NCBI RefSeq assembly: GCF_003151075.1 | Contig: NZ_CP029482.1 | Span: 4,836,001 to 4,900,000, forward strand | Direction of reading: 5' to 3' | Length of the DNA stretch: 64,000 nt | Origin: Pseudomonas sp. 31-12 | GTDB taxonomy: Bacteria > Pseudomonadota > Gammaproteobacteria > Pseudomonadales > Pseudomonadaceae | Shown here: positions 52,682 through 62,252 of the stretch, one piece after another | How the letters are laid out: each line of letters starts with the position of its first letter | Position numbering within the stretch: the first letter of the stretch is position 1 | The notes under the pieces: model-generated | What the model was told of the DNA's origin: nothing | Seen by the model: only the letters and a program-made list of their open reading frames with translations | Database searches by the model: none | Translations under genes and position numbers: made by a program

Positions 52682-53893
52682 ATGCAGGTCAGCAAATCGA
52701 ACAAGCTCGCCAACGTCTGCTACGACATTCGCGGCCCAGTGCTAAAGCACGCCAAACGCCTGGAAGAGGAAGGTCATCGCATCCTCAAGCTGAACATCGG
52801 CAACCCGGCGCCCTTTGGTTTCGAAGCGCCGGACGAAATCCTCCAGGACGTGATCCGCAACCTGCCGACCGCTCAAGGCTATAGCGACTCCAAAGGCCTG
52901 TTCAGCGCGCGCAAGGCCGTCATGCAGTACTACCAGCAAAAGCAGGTGGAAGGCGTCGGCATTGAAGACATCTACCTGGGTAACGGCGTTTCCGAGCTGA
53001 TCGTGATGTCGATGCAGGCCCTGCTGAACAATGGCGACGAAGTACTGGTGCCAGCGCCGGACTATCCGCTGTGGACCGCTGCCGTGAGCCTGTCCGGCGG
53101 CAACCCGGTGCACTACCTGTGCGACGAGCAGGCCAACTGGTGGCCGGACCTGGCCGACATCAAGGCCAAGATCACCCCGAACACCAAGGCCCTGGTGATC
53201 ATCAACCCGAACAACCCGACTGGCGCCGTGTATTCGAAAGAAGTGCTGCTGGGCATGCTGGAGCTGGCTCGCCAGCACAACCTGGTGGTGTTCTCTGACG
53301 AGATCTACGACAAGATCCTGTACGACGACGCCGTGCACATCTGCACCGCGTCCCTGGCGCCGGACTTGCTGTGCCTGACCTTCAACGGTCTGTCCAAGTC
53401 CTATCGCGTCGCTGGTTTCCGTTCCGGCTGGATCGCCATTTCCGGCCCAAAACACCACGCCCAGAGCTACATCGAAGGCATCGACATGCTGGCCAACATG
53501 CGCCTGTGTGCCAACGTGCCGAGCCAGCACGCGATCCAGACCGCACTCGGCGGCTATCAGAGCATCAATGACCTGGTGCTGCCGCAAGGTCGCTTGCTGG
53601 AACAACGCAATCGCACCTGGGAACTGCTCAACGACATTCCAGGCGTGAGCTGCGTCAAGCCGATGGGTGCGCTGTATGCGTTCCCGCGGATCGACCCGAA
53701 AGTCTGCCCGATCCACAACGACGAGAAGTTCGTGCTCGACCTGCTGCTCTCCGAGAAGCTGCTGGTGGTGCAAGGTACGGCCTTCAACTGGCCTTGGCCG
53801 GATCACTTCCGTGTCGTGACCTTGCCACGGGTGGATGACCTGGACATGGCCATCGGCCGGATCGGCAACTTCCTCAAATCCTATCGCCAGTAA
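52682..53893 (+). CDS. alaA: Alanine-synthesising aminotransferase (AlaA-like)
   Basis: A 403-residue class I/II aminotransferase. PLP contacts: GVSELI after YLGNG, APDYPLWTAAV, IINPNNPTGAVY, FSDEIYDKIL and the Schiff-base Lys in FNGLSKSYRVAGFRSGW. Length and N terminus (SNKLANVCYDIRGPVLKHAK) match AlaA, which makes alanine from pyruvate and glutamate. Open frame extends upstream to 52337 but that part crosses msrB; the ATG at 52682 is chosen. Confidence 0.9.
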   Translation: MQVSKSNKLANVCYDIRGPVLKHAKRLEEEGHRILKLNIGNPAPFGFEAPDEILQDVIRNLPTAQGYSDSKGLFSARKAVMQYYQQKQVEGVGIEDIYLGNGVSELIVMSMQALLNNGDEVLVPAPDYPLWTAAVSLSGGNPVHYLCDEQANWWPDLADIKAKITPNTKALVIINPNNPTGAVYSKEVLLGMLELARQHNLVVFSDEIYDKILYDDAVHICTASLAPDLLCLTFNGLSKSYRVAGFRSGWIAISGPKHHAQSYIEGIDMLANMRLCANVPSQHAIQTALGGYQSINDLVLPQGRLLEQRNRTWELLNDIPGVSCVKPMGALYAFPRIDPKVCPIHNDEKFVLDLLLSEKLLVVQGTAFNWPWPDHFRVVTLPRVDDLDMAIGRIGNFLKSYRQ

Positions 53894-53902
53894 GCTGAAC
53901 TT

Positions 53903-53934
53903 CACCGTGCGACGCGCGCGTCTGTCGCACGGTG
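53903..53934 (+). terminator. Probable terminator hairpin after alaA
   Basis: Stem CACCGTGCGAC / GTCGCACGGTG with a GC-rich loop. The T-run that follows is poor (ATTAATT), so it may depend on other factors. Confidence 0.7.
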
Positions 53935-54209
53935 ATTAATTCAGCAACACATCTTTGCACCCCGCCAGACATCGCTGCCGCCATCGCTGACTGATGCCAC
54001 GTTTCGTGACCGCGTCTAACAAAGACGGGGGCTGTGACGCGAATTGGCTGTCAAACGCGTCCGGCGTCCCCGTCGGAAATGCCCTGCAAGCAGCTAGACT
54101 GTTGCCGTAGGACACAGTTTGAAATAGTCACTCGGTTGAATAGCCCGGTGCAGCACCTTATATACCCCGCAGTACGCTACATCTTTAGCATGAGGAGATT
54201 TCTACAACC
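53935..54209. other. htpX promoter region
   Basis: No gene seen between the alaA hairpin and htpX. I could not identify a heat-shock (sigma-32) promoter with correct spacing. Confidence 0.5.
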
Positions 54210-55097
54210 ATGATGCGCATCCTGCTGTTTTTGGCCACTAACCTGGCGGTCGTGCTGATTGCCAGCATCACCCTGAGCCTTTTCGGCTTCAACGGGTTCA
54301 TGGCGGCCAACGGGGTTGATCTCAACCTCAATCAGCTGCTGATTTTCTGTGCGGTCTTTGGTTTCGCCGGTTCGCTGTTCTCGCTGTTCATCTCCAAATG
54401 GATGGCGAAGATGAGCACCAGCACCCAAATCATCAGCCAGCCGCGCACACGTCACGAGCAATGGCTGCTGCAAACCGTCGAGCAACTGTCCCGCGAAGCC
54501 GGGATCAAGATGCCCGAAGTCGGGATTTTCCCGGCCTACGAGGCCAACGCGTTCGCCACGGGCTGGAACAAGAACGACGCATTGGTCGCGGTCAGCCAGG
54601 GTCTGCTCGAGCGTTTTTCGCCGGATGAAGTGAAGGCCGTCCTGGCTCACGAAATCGGTCACGTGGCCAATGGCGACATGGTCACCCTGGCGTTGATCCA
54701 GGGCGTAGTGAACACCTTCGTGATGTTCTTCGCGCGGATCATCGGCAACTTTGTCGACAAGGTGATCTTCAAGAACGAAGAAGGCCAGGGCATCGCCTAC
54801 TACGTGGCGACCATCGTCGCCGAACTGGTCCTGGGCATTCTGGCCAGCTCCATCGTCATGTGGTTCTCGCGCAAACGCGAGTTCCGCGCAGACGAAGCCG
54901 GTGCACGTCTGGCAGGTACCAGCGCGATGATTGGCGCCTTGCAACGCCTTCGTGCAGAACAGGGTCTGCCGGTGCACATGCCGGATACGCTGAATGCCTT
55001 TGGCATCAACGGTGGCATCAAGCAAGGGTTCGCTCGTATGTTCATGAGCCACCCGCCGCTGGAAGAGCGTATTGACGCGTTGCGTCGTCGGGGCTGA
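54210..55097 (+). CDS. htpX: Membrane zinc protease HtpX
   Basis: A 295-residue inner-membrane protease: membrane helices at about 5-25, 33-53, 155-180 and 190-212 and the zinc-binding [13 protein letters not shown] motif between the second and third helix. The third zinc ligand (Glu) is in the [13 protein letters not shown] segment. HtpX degrades misfolded membrane proteins together with FtsH. GAGGAG lies 12 nt before the first ATG (54210) and 15 nt before a second ATG. Confidence 0.94.
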   Translation: MMRILLFLATNLAVVLIASITLSLFGFNGFMAANGVDLNLNQLLIFCAVFGFAGSLFSLFISKWMAKMSTSTQIISQPRTRHEQWLLQTVEQLSREAGIKMPEVGIFPAYEANAFATGWNKNDALVAVSQGLLERFSPDEVKAVLAHEIGHVANGDMVTLALIQGVVNTFVMFFARIIGNFVDKVIFKNEEGQGIAYYVATIVAELVLGILASSIVMWFSRKREFRADEAGARLAGTSAMIGALQRLRAEQGLPVHMPDTLNAFGINGGIKQGFARMFMSHPPLEERIDALRRRG

Positions 55098-55122
55098 TAG
55101 CGCTCGCACTACGCAGTAAAAG

Positions 55123-55154
55123 AAAAGGCCCGCAGTGAATGCGGGCCTTTTTTT
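55123..55154 (+). terminator. Rho-independent terminator after htpX
   Basis: AAAA, stem GGCCCGC / GCGGGCC with AGTGAAT loop, then a run of seven T. Also close to tpm on the other strand. Confidence 0.94.
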
Positions 55155-55189
55155 GTCTGCCGATTGATGCGGTGTTCATTCAGGCCCCA

Positions 55190-55267
55190 TCGCGAGCAGG
55201 CTCCCACAGGTAACCGAATGATCCGAATAGACGCGATCTCCTGTGGGAGCGGGCTTGCTCGCGAAGG
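55190..55267. repeat. REP doublet
   Basis: Inverted REP pair (55190-55210 and 55240-55267) with core GGGAGCGGGCTTGCTCGCG; the left copy is shorter. Between htpX and the convergent tpm gene. Confidence 0.9.
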
Positions 55268-55288
55268 GTTCAGCAAACTCAACGCATC

Positions 55289-55945
55289 TTAATGGCTGGA
55301 AACCCGATACACCCGCTCTTCAAGCCGCGTGACGCCACTCTCGACAAACTTCCAGCTCTCGCCCAGCACGTCCTGGTCTTCCAGTATCTTCAGTGCCCAG
55401 GTCGCCCCGAACAACCGTTGCACTTCGTCGTCCAGCACCGCAAACGGCGGGCCGTCCATTTGCGCCTGGTCGTAATCCAGGGTAATCAAAATCCCCAGCG
55501 AATCCTTCGGCATAATCCGCTTCAGATGTTCGGCGTATTGCTCGCGCATGGTTGGCGGCAAGGCGATCAAGGCAGCGCGGTCGTACAGCGCACTGCAATC
55601 GGCGACATCGCCGGCAGTCAACGCGAAGAAATCACCGCACCAGATTTCGATCGAACCTGCTCGATAGACCGTAAAAGGGCCCTGGTCGCTGACGTCCGGA
55701 TCAAACTGATGCTCGTGGAAAAAGTCTTCCACGGCCTTTTCCGACAGCTCGATGCCCAACACCTCGTGACCGCATTTCGCCAGCCACAGCAGGTCCAGGC
55801 TTTTCCCACATAACGGCACCAGTACACGCGCGCCCTCCTCCAGGCCCAACTGCGGCCAGTACCGTTGCAGATATGGATTCACTTCCGGCAGGTGAAAACC
55901 GATCTGATTCGACGTCCACCGCTTGTGCCAAAACTCCGGCTGCAT
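55289..55945 (-). CDS. tpm: Thiopurine S-methyltransferase
   Basis: A 218-residue SAM-dependent methyltransferase, the exact length of the pseudomonad Tpm enzymes that methylate tellurite, selenite and thiopurines. Conserved: [45 protein letters not shown] (SAM binding), IWCGDFFAL and [14 protein letters not shown]. The ATG at 55945 (MQPEFW) is the known family start; an upstream ATG would add eight residues. Confidence 0.94.
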   Translation of the reverse strand: MQPEFWHKRWTSNQIGFHLPEVNPYLQRYWPQLGLEEGARVLVPLCGKSLDLLWLAKCGHEVLGIELSEKAVEDFFHEHQFDPDVSDQGPFTVYRAGSIEIWCGDFFALTAGDVADCSALYDRAALIALPPTMREQYAEHLKRIMPKDSLGILITLDYDQAQMDGPPFAVLDDEVQRLFGATWALKILEDQDVLGESWKFVESGVTRLEERVYRVSSH

Positions 55946-56048
55946 AATTAATCCCGAAAATTCGATCAAAAGACCCTAAAACTTATATTAGATTTAGATC
56001 AATGATCTGACTGAAGATGCTGCCATCTTACCCCTCAGGAGCTCATTC

Positions 56049-56816
56049 ATGTTCCCCAGCCTTTACATATCCCATGGCTCGCCCATGTTGGCACTGGAAC
56101 CGGGTGCCAGCGGGCCCGCCCTCGCGCGGCTCGCTGCAGAAATGCCGAAACCGAAAGCCATCGTGATTGTCTCTGCGCACTGGGAAAGTAACGACTTGCT
56201 GGTCAGCGGCAATCCCCGTCCTGAGACGTGGCATGACTTCGGTGGCTTTCCCAAGGCTTTGTTCGAGGTGCAATATCCGGCGCCGGGCGATCCGCAACTG
56301 GCGGCGGAAGTTGTCGAACATTTGAAAGCCGACGGCCTGCCTGCACGCATTGATGCCGAGCGGCCCTTCGATCACGGAGTCTGGGTGCCGTTGTCATTGA
56401 TGTATCCGCAGGCGGACATCCCGGTGGTGCAAGTCTCGCTACCCACCCGTGGCGGCCCTGTCCTGCAAACCCGGGTCGGCCATGCCCTCGCCAGCTTGCG
56501 CGAACACGGCGTGTTGTTGATCGGGTCTGGCAGCATCACCCACAACCTGCGTGAACTGGACTGGCACGCCGGCCCGGAAAGCGTCGAACCGTGGGCCAAG
56601 ACGTTTCGCGACTGGATGATCGAAAAACTCGCGGCCAACGATGAACTCGCGCTGCACGATTATCGCCAGCAGGCGCCGAATGCGGTGCGCAACCATCCCA
56701 GCGATGAGCATTTGCTGCCGTTGTACTTTGCTCGCGGGGCTGGCGGTGAGTTCAGCGTTGCCCATCAGGGTTTCACCATGGGTGCGCTGGGGATGGATAT
56801 CTACCGTTTTGGCTGA
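56049..56816 (+). CDS. LigB-family extradiol dioxygenase (YgiD/4,5-DOPA dioxygenase type)
   Basis: A 255-residue protein. Likely metal ligands are His9 in YISHGSPM, His44 in IVSAHWES and a later His in SGSITHNL, in the order seen in zinc-binding YgiD-like enzymes. In plants the family cleaves DOPA; the bacterial substrate is usually unknown. Ribosome site AGGAG lies 12 nt before ATG. Convergent with deaD at a shared terminator. Confidence 0.9.
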   Translation: MFPSLYISHGSPMLALEPGASGPALARLAAEMPKPKAIVIVSAHWESNDLLVSGNPRPETWHDFGGFPKALFEVQYPAPGDPQLAAEVVEHLKADGLPARIDAERPFDHGVWVPLSLMYPQADIPVVQVSLPTRGGPVLQTRVGHALASLREHGVLLIGSGSITHNLRELDWHAGPESVEPWAKTFRDWMIEKLAANDELALHDYRQQAPNAVRNHPSDEHLLPLYFARGAGGEFSVAHQGFTMGALGMDIYRFG

Positions 56817-56847
56817 CAGATCTCAGGCCAGGCACAAACAGCAGGCC

Positions 56848-56880
56848 AAAAAAAATCCCCGAACCAGTCGGGGATTTTTT
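56848..56880. terminator. Bidirectional terminator between the LigB gene and deaD
   Basis: A-run, stem AATCCCCGA / TCGGGGATT and T-run, usable on both strands between convergent genes. Confidence 0.92.
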
Positions 56881-56908
56881 ATGTTCGATCAATCAGCCCG
56901 AAAGCGGA

Positions 56909-58582
56909 TCAATCTTCGCGGTAGCGACGCAGCTTCAACTGCTTACCGGCAACGCGAGTGTCCTTCAGCTTGGTCAGCAGACGCTCCAGACCATCTTCCG
57001 GCAGCTCGACGAGGCTGAAGCTGTCACGCACCTGGATGCGACCGATTGCTTCGCGAGCCAAGCCACCTTCGTTGAGGATGGCGCCCAGCAGGTTCTTGGC
57101 AGCGATACCATCACGCGCACCCAGCGCGGTACGGCAACGAGCACGACCTTCAGCCAATGGAACCGGAGCACGACGCTCACGATCACCACGGTCCGGACGG
57201 TCACCGGTACGCTCTGGACGATCGCCACGCGGTGCGTTGTTCGGCACCAGTGGACGTTCTTTCTCGATTGCAGCCAGAGTCAGCGCTTGAGCGTTGGTTG
57301 CCTTGCGCAGCAGAGCAGCGGCCAGTGCACGCGGGGTGCAGCCGATGTCGGCAGTCAGGCGATCCAGCAGTTCACCGTGAGTCGACTCGGCATCACCAAC
57401 CAGCGGCGACAGGCTGTTGGTCAGTTTCTTGATGCGGGCATCGAGAACAGCCTGGGCGTCCGGCAGGCGAACTTCAGCAACTTTCTGACCGGTTACACGC
57501 TCGATCACTTGCAGCATGCGGCGCTCACGCGGAGTCACCAGCAGCAGTGCACGACCTTCGCGACCGGCACGGCCAGTACGGCCGATACGGTGAACGTAGG
57601 ACTCAGGATCGTAAGGCATGTCAACGTTGAACACGTGAGTGATGCGCGGAACGTCCAGGCCACGGGCAGCAACGTCAGTCGCCACAACGATGTCCAGACG
57701 GCCATCCTTGAGGGATTCGATTACGCGCTCACGCTGGTTCTGAGCAATGTCACCGTTCAGCGCAGCGGCTTTGTAGCCTTTGGCTTCCAGGGCACTGGCC
57801 AGGTCCAGGGTCGCTTGCTTGGTACGCACGAACATGATCAGGGCGTCGAAGTCTTCCACTTCCAGCAGGCTCAATACAGCCGAGGTCTTCTGGTCAGCGT
57901 GAACCAACAGGTGAGCCTGTTCGATCGCGGTAACGGTCTGAGTCTTGGTCTGGATCTTCACGTGTTGCGGATCGCGCAGATGGCGTTCAGCAATGGCACG
58001 GATCGACTGAGGCAGGGTGGCCGAGAACAATACGGTCTGACGGGTTGGCGGCAGAGCCTTGAAGATAACTTCGAGGTCGTCCATGAAACCCAGTTTGAGC
58101 ATTTCGTCCGCTTCGTCGAGAACCAGGTGGTTCACGGTCGACAGGACTTTTTCGTCACGACGCAGGTGGTCGCACAGACGGCCCGGCGTGGCGACAACGA
58201 TCTGTGCGCCATTACGGATTGCTTTCAGTTGTGGGCCCATCGGGGCGCCGCCGTAAACGGCCACAACGGTAACGCCCGGCATTTGCTTGGCGTAGGTTTC
58301 GAAAGCGGTTGCTACTTGCAGCGCCAACTCACGGGTTGGCGCCAGGATCAGGGCTTGCGGCTCGCGCTTGGCAGGATCGATGCGGTGCAGGATTGGCAGA
58401 GCGAACGCGGCGGTTTTACCGGTACCGGTTTGCGCCTGGCCAATCATGTCGTGGCCGGCCATGATGATCGGGATCGATTGCTGCTGAATAGCCGAAGGCT
58501 CTTCGTAGCCAGTCGCGATGACGGCTGCAAGAATATTCGGATTAAGATTAAAAGCGGCGAAGCCGCCGGTTTCCTGGGTCAT
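56909..58582 (-). CDS. deaD: DEAD-box RNA helicase DeaD/CsdA
   Basis: A 557-residue helicase. Core motifs: AQTGTGKTAAFALP (I), PTRELALQV (Ia), VLDEADEM (II), FSATLP (III), VATDVAARGLDVPRITHV (V) and HRIGRTGRAGREG (VI). The C-terminal part has a basic DRPERTGDRPDRGDRERR segment and a DbpA-type RNA-binding domain (DGIAAKNLLGAILNEGGL). DeaD unwinds structured RNA in ribosome assembly and cold. The ATG at 58582 follows GAGG by 7 nt. A spacer of over 400 bp precedes it. Confidence 0.93.
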   Translation of the reverse strand: MTQETGGFAAFNLNPNILAAVIATGYEEPSAIQQQSIPIIMAGHDMIGQAQTGTGKTAAFALPILHRIDPAKREPQALILAPTRELALQVATAFETYAKQMPGVTVVAVYGGAPMGPQLKAIRNGAQIVVATPGRLCDHLRRDEKVLSTVNHLVLDEADEMLKLGFMDDLEVIFKALPPTRQTVLFSATLPQSIRAIAERHLRDPQHVKIQTKTQTVTAIEQAHLLVHADQKTSAVLSLLEVEDFDALIMFVRTKQATLDLASALEAKGYKAAALNGDIAQNQRERVIESLKDGRLDIVVATDVAARGLDVPRITHVFNVDMPYDPESYVHRIGRTGRAGREGRALLLVTPRERRMLQVIERVTGQKVAEVRLPDAQAVLDARIKKLTNSLSPLVGDAESTHGELLDRLTADIGCTPRALAAALLRKATNAQALTLAAIEKERPLVPNNAPRGDRPERTGDRPDRGDRERRAPVPLAEGRARCRTALGARDGIAAKNLLGAILNEGGLAREAIGRIQVRDSFSLVELPEDGLERLLTKLKDTRVAGKQLKLRRYRED

Positions 58583-59004
58583 GGGTCTGCCTCTAAGTGC
58601 ATCCGCAAAGACCCATGCTCCAAAGCTGCGCATGCCGTGTAAGACTCAAGAGTCGCCCTGGCTGCTTTGTCGGCGGGGATTTGCGAAAACGAATGAATGA
58701 AAAAGATTCGTCAAGGGAGAGTCCGCTGTGCGGACGTGCAGCCGAAGCTGACTTCGGGAAATTGCGCTACCTAAACGCGGCCCGGTTAAAGGCCGGCGCG
58801 CACTATACCGGAATTCGCTCAAAAAGGGAGCATTATTTGTCGGAAAACTGACGTATACACCGTTGTGTCACAGGCTTTGCGGATAATCGTGCAACGGTCT
58901 ATTTTTCAAAGGCCCGGCCCCGCTGGCGATGGCGCTAAAACGGTTCACCGATGTGACGCAGACCCGCGGTCTGACACTCCCCTTCCCGCCCGAGGAAATG
59001 CTCC
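58583..59004. other. Divergent spacer with long deaD leader
   Basis: 422 bp without a convincing gene. Long 5' untranslated regions are known for deaD in other bacteria. It contains short inverted repeats (e.g. AGCCGAAGCTGACTTCGG) that could fold in the deaD mRNA, and the promoter of the crotonase gene. Confidence 0.5.
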
Positions 59005-59796
59005 ATGAATCAGCCCGCCCCCAGTCGTGTCACCCGTGAAAAACACGGCCATGTCCTGTTGATCGGCCTGGATCGGGTGGCCAAGCGCAACGCGTTCGAC
59101 CTCGACCTGCTCAACGCGCTGAGCCTGGCCTATGGCGAGTTCGAGGCGGACAGCGAAGCGCGGGTGGCAGTGGTGTTCGCTCATGGTGAGCATTTCACCG
59201 CCGGACTCGACCTGATCAATGCCAGCGCGGCCCTGGCCGACGGCTGGCAAGCGCCGCCCGGCGGTTGCGATCCGTGGGGGGTGTTTGCAGGGCCCCGGGT
59301 GAGCAAACCGGTGATTGTCGCCGCGCAAGGCTACTGCCTGACCATCGGCATCGAGCTGATGCTGGCCGCCGACATCAACCTCTGCGCCAGCAATACCCGA
59401 TTCGCCCAGAAGGAAGTGCAGCGCGGGATCTTCCCCTTCGGTGGCGCCACGTTGCGTCTGCACCAAGTCGCCGGCTGGGGCAATGCCATGCGCTGGCTGC
59501 TGACCGGCGATGAATTCGATGCGCATGAAGCGTTGCACCTGGGGTTGGTGCAGGAAGTCATGGCCAGCGAGGATCTGCTGCCGAGGGCGATTGAATTGGC
59601 TGAACGGATTGCCCGGCAGGCGCCGCTGGGGGTTCAGGCGACGCTGATGTCGGCCCGGCAGGCGCGCTATGAAGGGGAAACGGCGGCGGCGCAGGGATTG
59701 CCGCCGTTGGTGAAGAAGTTACTGGCGAGTGAGGATGCCCGGGAAGGTGTGCGGTCGATGGTCGAGAAGCGACCGGGGGTCTTCAAGGGCTACTGA
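59005..59796 (+). CDS. Crotonase-family enoyl-CoA hydratase/isomerase
   Basis: A 263-residue crotonase-fold enzyme. Oxyanion-hole segments: GEHFTAGLDLIN and AAQGYCLTIGIELMLAADI. The catalytic Glu is probably in QKEVQRGIFPFGGA. FAD-linked partners are absent, so the substrate is open. The ATG at 59005 follows GAGGAA by 7 nt. It lies between deaD and a spermidine-synthase-like gene, as in P. aeruginosa PA2840-PA2843 as I recall. Confidence 0.88.
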   Translation: MNQPAPSRVTREKHGHVLLIGLDRVAKRNAFDLDLLNALSLAYGEFEADSEARVAVVFAHGEHFTAGLDLINASAALADGWQAPPGGCDPWGVFAGPRVSKPVIVAAQGYCLTIGIELMLAADINLCASNTRFAQKEVQRGIFPFGGATLRLHQVAGWGNAMRWLLTGDEFDAHEALHLGLVQEVMASEDLLPRAIELAERIARQAPLGVQATLMSARQARYEGETAAAQGLPPLVKKLLASEDAREGVRSMVEKRPGVFKGY

Positions 59797-59807
59797 CAGA
59801 TTTGCTT

Positions 59808-59922
59808 TTGTGGCGAGGGAGCTTGCTCCCGCTGGGCTGCGAAGCGGCCCCAAAATCTTCGCAATCAATGCAAATCTTGTGAGTGCTGCGCACTCAAGCG
59901 GGAGCAAGCTCCCTCGCCACAA
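59808..59922. repeat. REP-like inverted pair, second subfamily
   Basis: Long arms (TTGTGGCGAGGGAGCTTGCT and its complement) about 75 nt apart. The core GCGAGGGAGCTTGCTCCCGC differs from the GGGAGCGGGCTTGCTCGCG type elsewhere in the window, so it belongs to another REP subfamily. Confidence 0.9.
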
Positions 59923-59934
59923 GGCCTCATTGCA

Positions 59935-60690
59935 TCAGGTTGCCGGTCGAATCGCCTTGATCAACGACTGCAACGAATACCCCAACCGCGGCGCCAGCTC
60001 TTTGGCCCGGGCGGTCAATCCTTCCAGATCCAGCTCCTGATCCAGCTCCGAAGGCACGATCAAAATCACGTTGCCCTCCTTCACCGGCAACTCCCAGTAA
60101 TGCCGGTGATAGAGCCCACGCAACAACGCAGCGCCCAACGGCTTACCGTCATCGGTGGCCCACTGATTGATCACCAGCCAGCCGCCCGGATTCAAGCGTT
60201 TCTGACAGTTTTCCAGGAAGTTCCAGGCCAGATGCCCGACACCCGGACCGACATCGGTATAAAGGTCGACGAAAATCAGGTCCGCCGGCTCGGCGGTATC
60301 GAGCAACTCCAGCGCATCGCCGACGCGGATATACAGTCGCGGGTCGTCATCCAGCCCAAGGTATTCGATGGCCAGACGCGGTACGTCGGGGCGCAGCTCG
60401 ATGGCCTCGACATCTTCTAGCGGCAGGAACTTGAGGCACGCTTGGGTCAGCGTGCCGGCGCCGAGCCCGAGGAAAAGCGCGCTTTCCGGCTGTTCGTGGC
60501 ACAGCGCACCAATCAGCATCGCGCGGGTGTAATCGTACTCGAGCCAGCTTGGGTCCGCCGTGAACACGCAACTCTGCTCGATGGCATCACCGAACTCGAG
60601 AAAACGGTAATCGGCCACTTCCAGCACGCGAATCACGCCGAATTCATCCTGTACCTCGGCGAGCAGATGCTCGACGCGCTCCTCAGTCAT
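59935..60690 (-). CDS. Spermidine synthase-like methyltransferase-fold protein
   Basis: A 251-residue Rossmann-fold protein. ALFLGLGAGTLTQACLKFLP is the dcSAM/SAM-binding motif and VEAIELRPDVPRLA the acidic loop; DLIFVDLYTD follows. The aminopropyl-acceptor residues are not obvious, so polyamine synthase activity is unproven. The ATG at 60690 has CAGGAG 5 nt upstream. Divergent from the DAHP synthase gene. Confidence 0.82.
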   Translation of the reverse strand: MTEERVEHLLAEVQDEFGVIRVLEVADYRFLEFGDAIEQSCVFTADPSWLEYDYTRAMLIGALCHEQPESALFLGLGAGTLTQACLKFLPLEDVEAIELRPDVPRLAIEYLGLDDDPRLYIRVGDALELLDTAEPADLIFVDLYTDVGPGVGHLAWNFLENCQKRLNPGGWLVINQWATDDGKPLGAALLRGLYHRHYWELPVKEGNVILIVPSELDQELDLEGLTARAKELAPRLGYSLQSLIKAIRPAT

Positions 60691-60839
60691 TTCGTCTCCT
60701 GATCGTCGCCAGGCCCGGCAACGCGATAAACCGCAACATGAAGCGGCAAAGGCGCGATTGTCCGCGAAGCAAGCGGAACAGGTCACGCACTAATTTGCTG
60801 ATAACATGAACGCCCGAGCGTAAAACAACCGAGACCGTG

Positions 60840-62186
60840 ATGAGCCAACCCTGGAGCCCTGACAGCTGGCGCGCCCTGCCGATCCAGCAACAACCCCACT
60901 ACCCCGACGCGGCGCATTTGCTGCAGGTCGAGCAAACCCTGGCGAGTTATCCGCCCCTGGTGTTTGCCGGTGAGGCCCGGGAGTTGCGCCGTCAGTTTGC
61001 CCAGGTCACCCAGGGCCGTGCGTTTCTGTTGCAAGGTGGCGACTGCGCCGAAAGCTTTGCCGAGTTCTCCGCCGCAAAAATTCGCGACACCTTTAAAGTC
61101 CTGCTGCAAATGGCGATCGTCATGACCTTCGCCGCCGGTTGCCCGGTGGTCAAGGTCGGGCGCATGGCCGGCCAGTTCGCCAAGCCGCGCTCGGCCAACG
61201 ACGAAACCATCGATGGCGTGACCCTGCCCGCCTACCGTGGCGACATCGTCAACGGCATCGGTTTCGACGAAAAAAGCCGCGTGCCGGACCCGGAGCGTCT
61301 GCTTCAGTCCTATCACCAGTCCACCGCCACCCTGAACCTGCTGCGTGCGTTCGCTCAGGGCGGTTTCGCCGACCTGCATCAGGTACACAAGTGGAACCTG
61401 GATTTCATCGCCAACTCCGCACTGGCCGAGAAATACAGCCACCTGGCCGATCGCATCGATGAAACCCTGGCATTCATGCGCGCCTGCGGCATGGACAGTT
61501 CGCCGCAATTGCGCGAAACCAGTTTCTTCACCGCCCACGAGGCGCTGCTGCTCAATTATGAAGAAGCCTTCGTGCGCCGCGACAGCCTGACCAACGATTA
61601 CTACGATTGCTCGGCGCACATGCTGTGGATCGGCGATCGCACCCGTCAGCTCGACGGCGCCCACGTTGAATTCCTGCGCGGTGTGAACAACCCGATCGGG
61701 GTCAAGGTCGGCCCGAGCATGAACCCCGAAGACCTGATTCGCCTGATCGACGTGCTCAACCCGGACAATGACCCGGGCCGCTTGAACCTGATCGCACGCA
61801 TGGGCGCGAACAAGGTCGGCGATCACTTGCCGGCGTTGATCCGCGCGGTGCAGCGTGAAGGCAAGCAAGTGCTCTGGAGCTCCGACCCGATGCACGGCAA
61901 CACCATCAAGGCCAGCAGCGGCTACAAGACCCGCGACTTCGCGCAGATCCTCGGTGAGGTGAAGCAGTTCTTCCAGGTTCACGAAGCGGAAGGCAGCTAC
62001 GCCGGCGGTATCCACATCGAGATGACCGGGCAGAATGTGACCGAGTGCATTGGTGGCGCGCGGCCGATTACAGAAGACGGGTTGTCGGACCGGTATCACA
62101 CCCATTGCGACCCGCGAATGAATGCGGATCAGTCGTTGGAGTTGGCGTTTCTGATTGCCGAGACGCTGAAGCAAGTCCGGCGGTGA
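60840..62186 (+). CDS. 3-deoxy-7-phosphoheptulonate synthase, class II
   Basis: A 448-residue class II (plant/Mycobacterium-type) DAHP synthase, first step of the shikimate pathway. Conserved: [24 protein letters not shown], the [20 protein letters not shown] segment, [24 protein letters not shown] block and [15 protein letters not shown] (metal and phosphate ligands). Length matches the family. A GTG immediately precedes the chosen ATG. Confidence 0.93.
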   Translation: MSQPWSPDSWRALPIQQQPHYPDAAHLLQVEQTLASYPPLVFAGEARELRRQFAQVTQGRAFLLQGGDCAESFAEFSAAKIRDTFKVLLQMAIVMTFAAGCPVVKVGRMAGQFAKPRSANDETIDGVTLPAYRGDIVNGIGFDEKSRVPDPERLLQSYHQSTATLNLLRAFAQGGFADLHQVHKWNLDFIANSALAEKYSHLADRIDETLAFMRACGMDSSPQLRETSFFTAHEALLLNYEEAFVRRDSLTNDYYDCSAHMLWIGDRTRQLDGAHVEFLRGVNNPIGVKVGPSMNPEDLIRLIDVLNPDNDPGRLNLIARMGANKVGDHLPALIRAVQREGKQVLWSSDPMHGNTIKASSGYKTRDFAQILGEVKQFFQVHEAEGSYAGGIHIEMTGQNVTECIGGARPITEDGLSDRYHTHCDPRMNADQSLELAFLIAETLKQVRR

Positions 62187-62187
62187 A

Positions 62188-62245
62188 TCGCGTCGCTCCC
62201 ACAGAGATTGCGCTGAACCTGTGGGAGCGAGCCTGCTCGCGATGG
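62188..62245. repeat. REP doublet
   Basis: Inverted pair of REP units (62188-62203 partial and 62218-62243), core GGGAGCGAGCCTGCTCGCG, between the DAHP synthase and the convergent glycosylase gene. Confidence 0.85.
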
Positions 62246-62252
62246 CGCCAGT

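Noticed and set aside
54119-54168. Possible sigma-32 promoter of htpX (TTGAA then CCCC)
   Set aside because: The spacing between the two elements is about 24 nt, too long for a heat-shock promoter.
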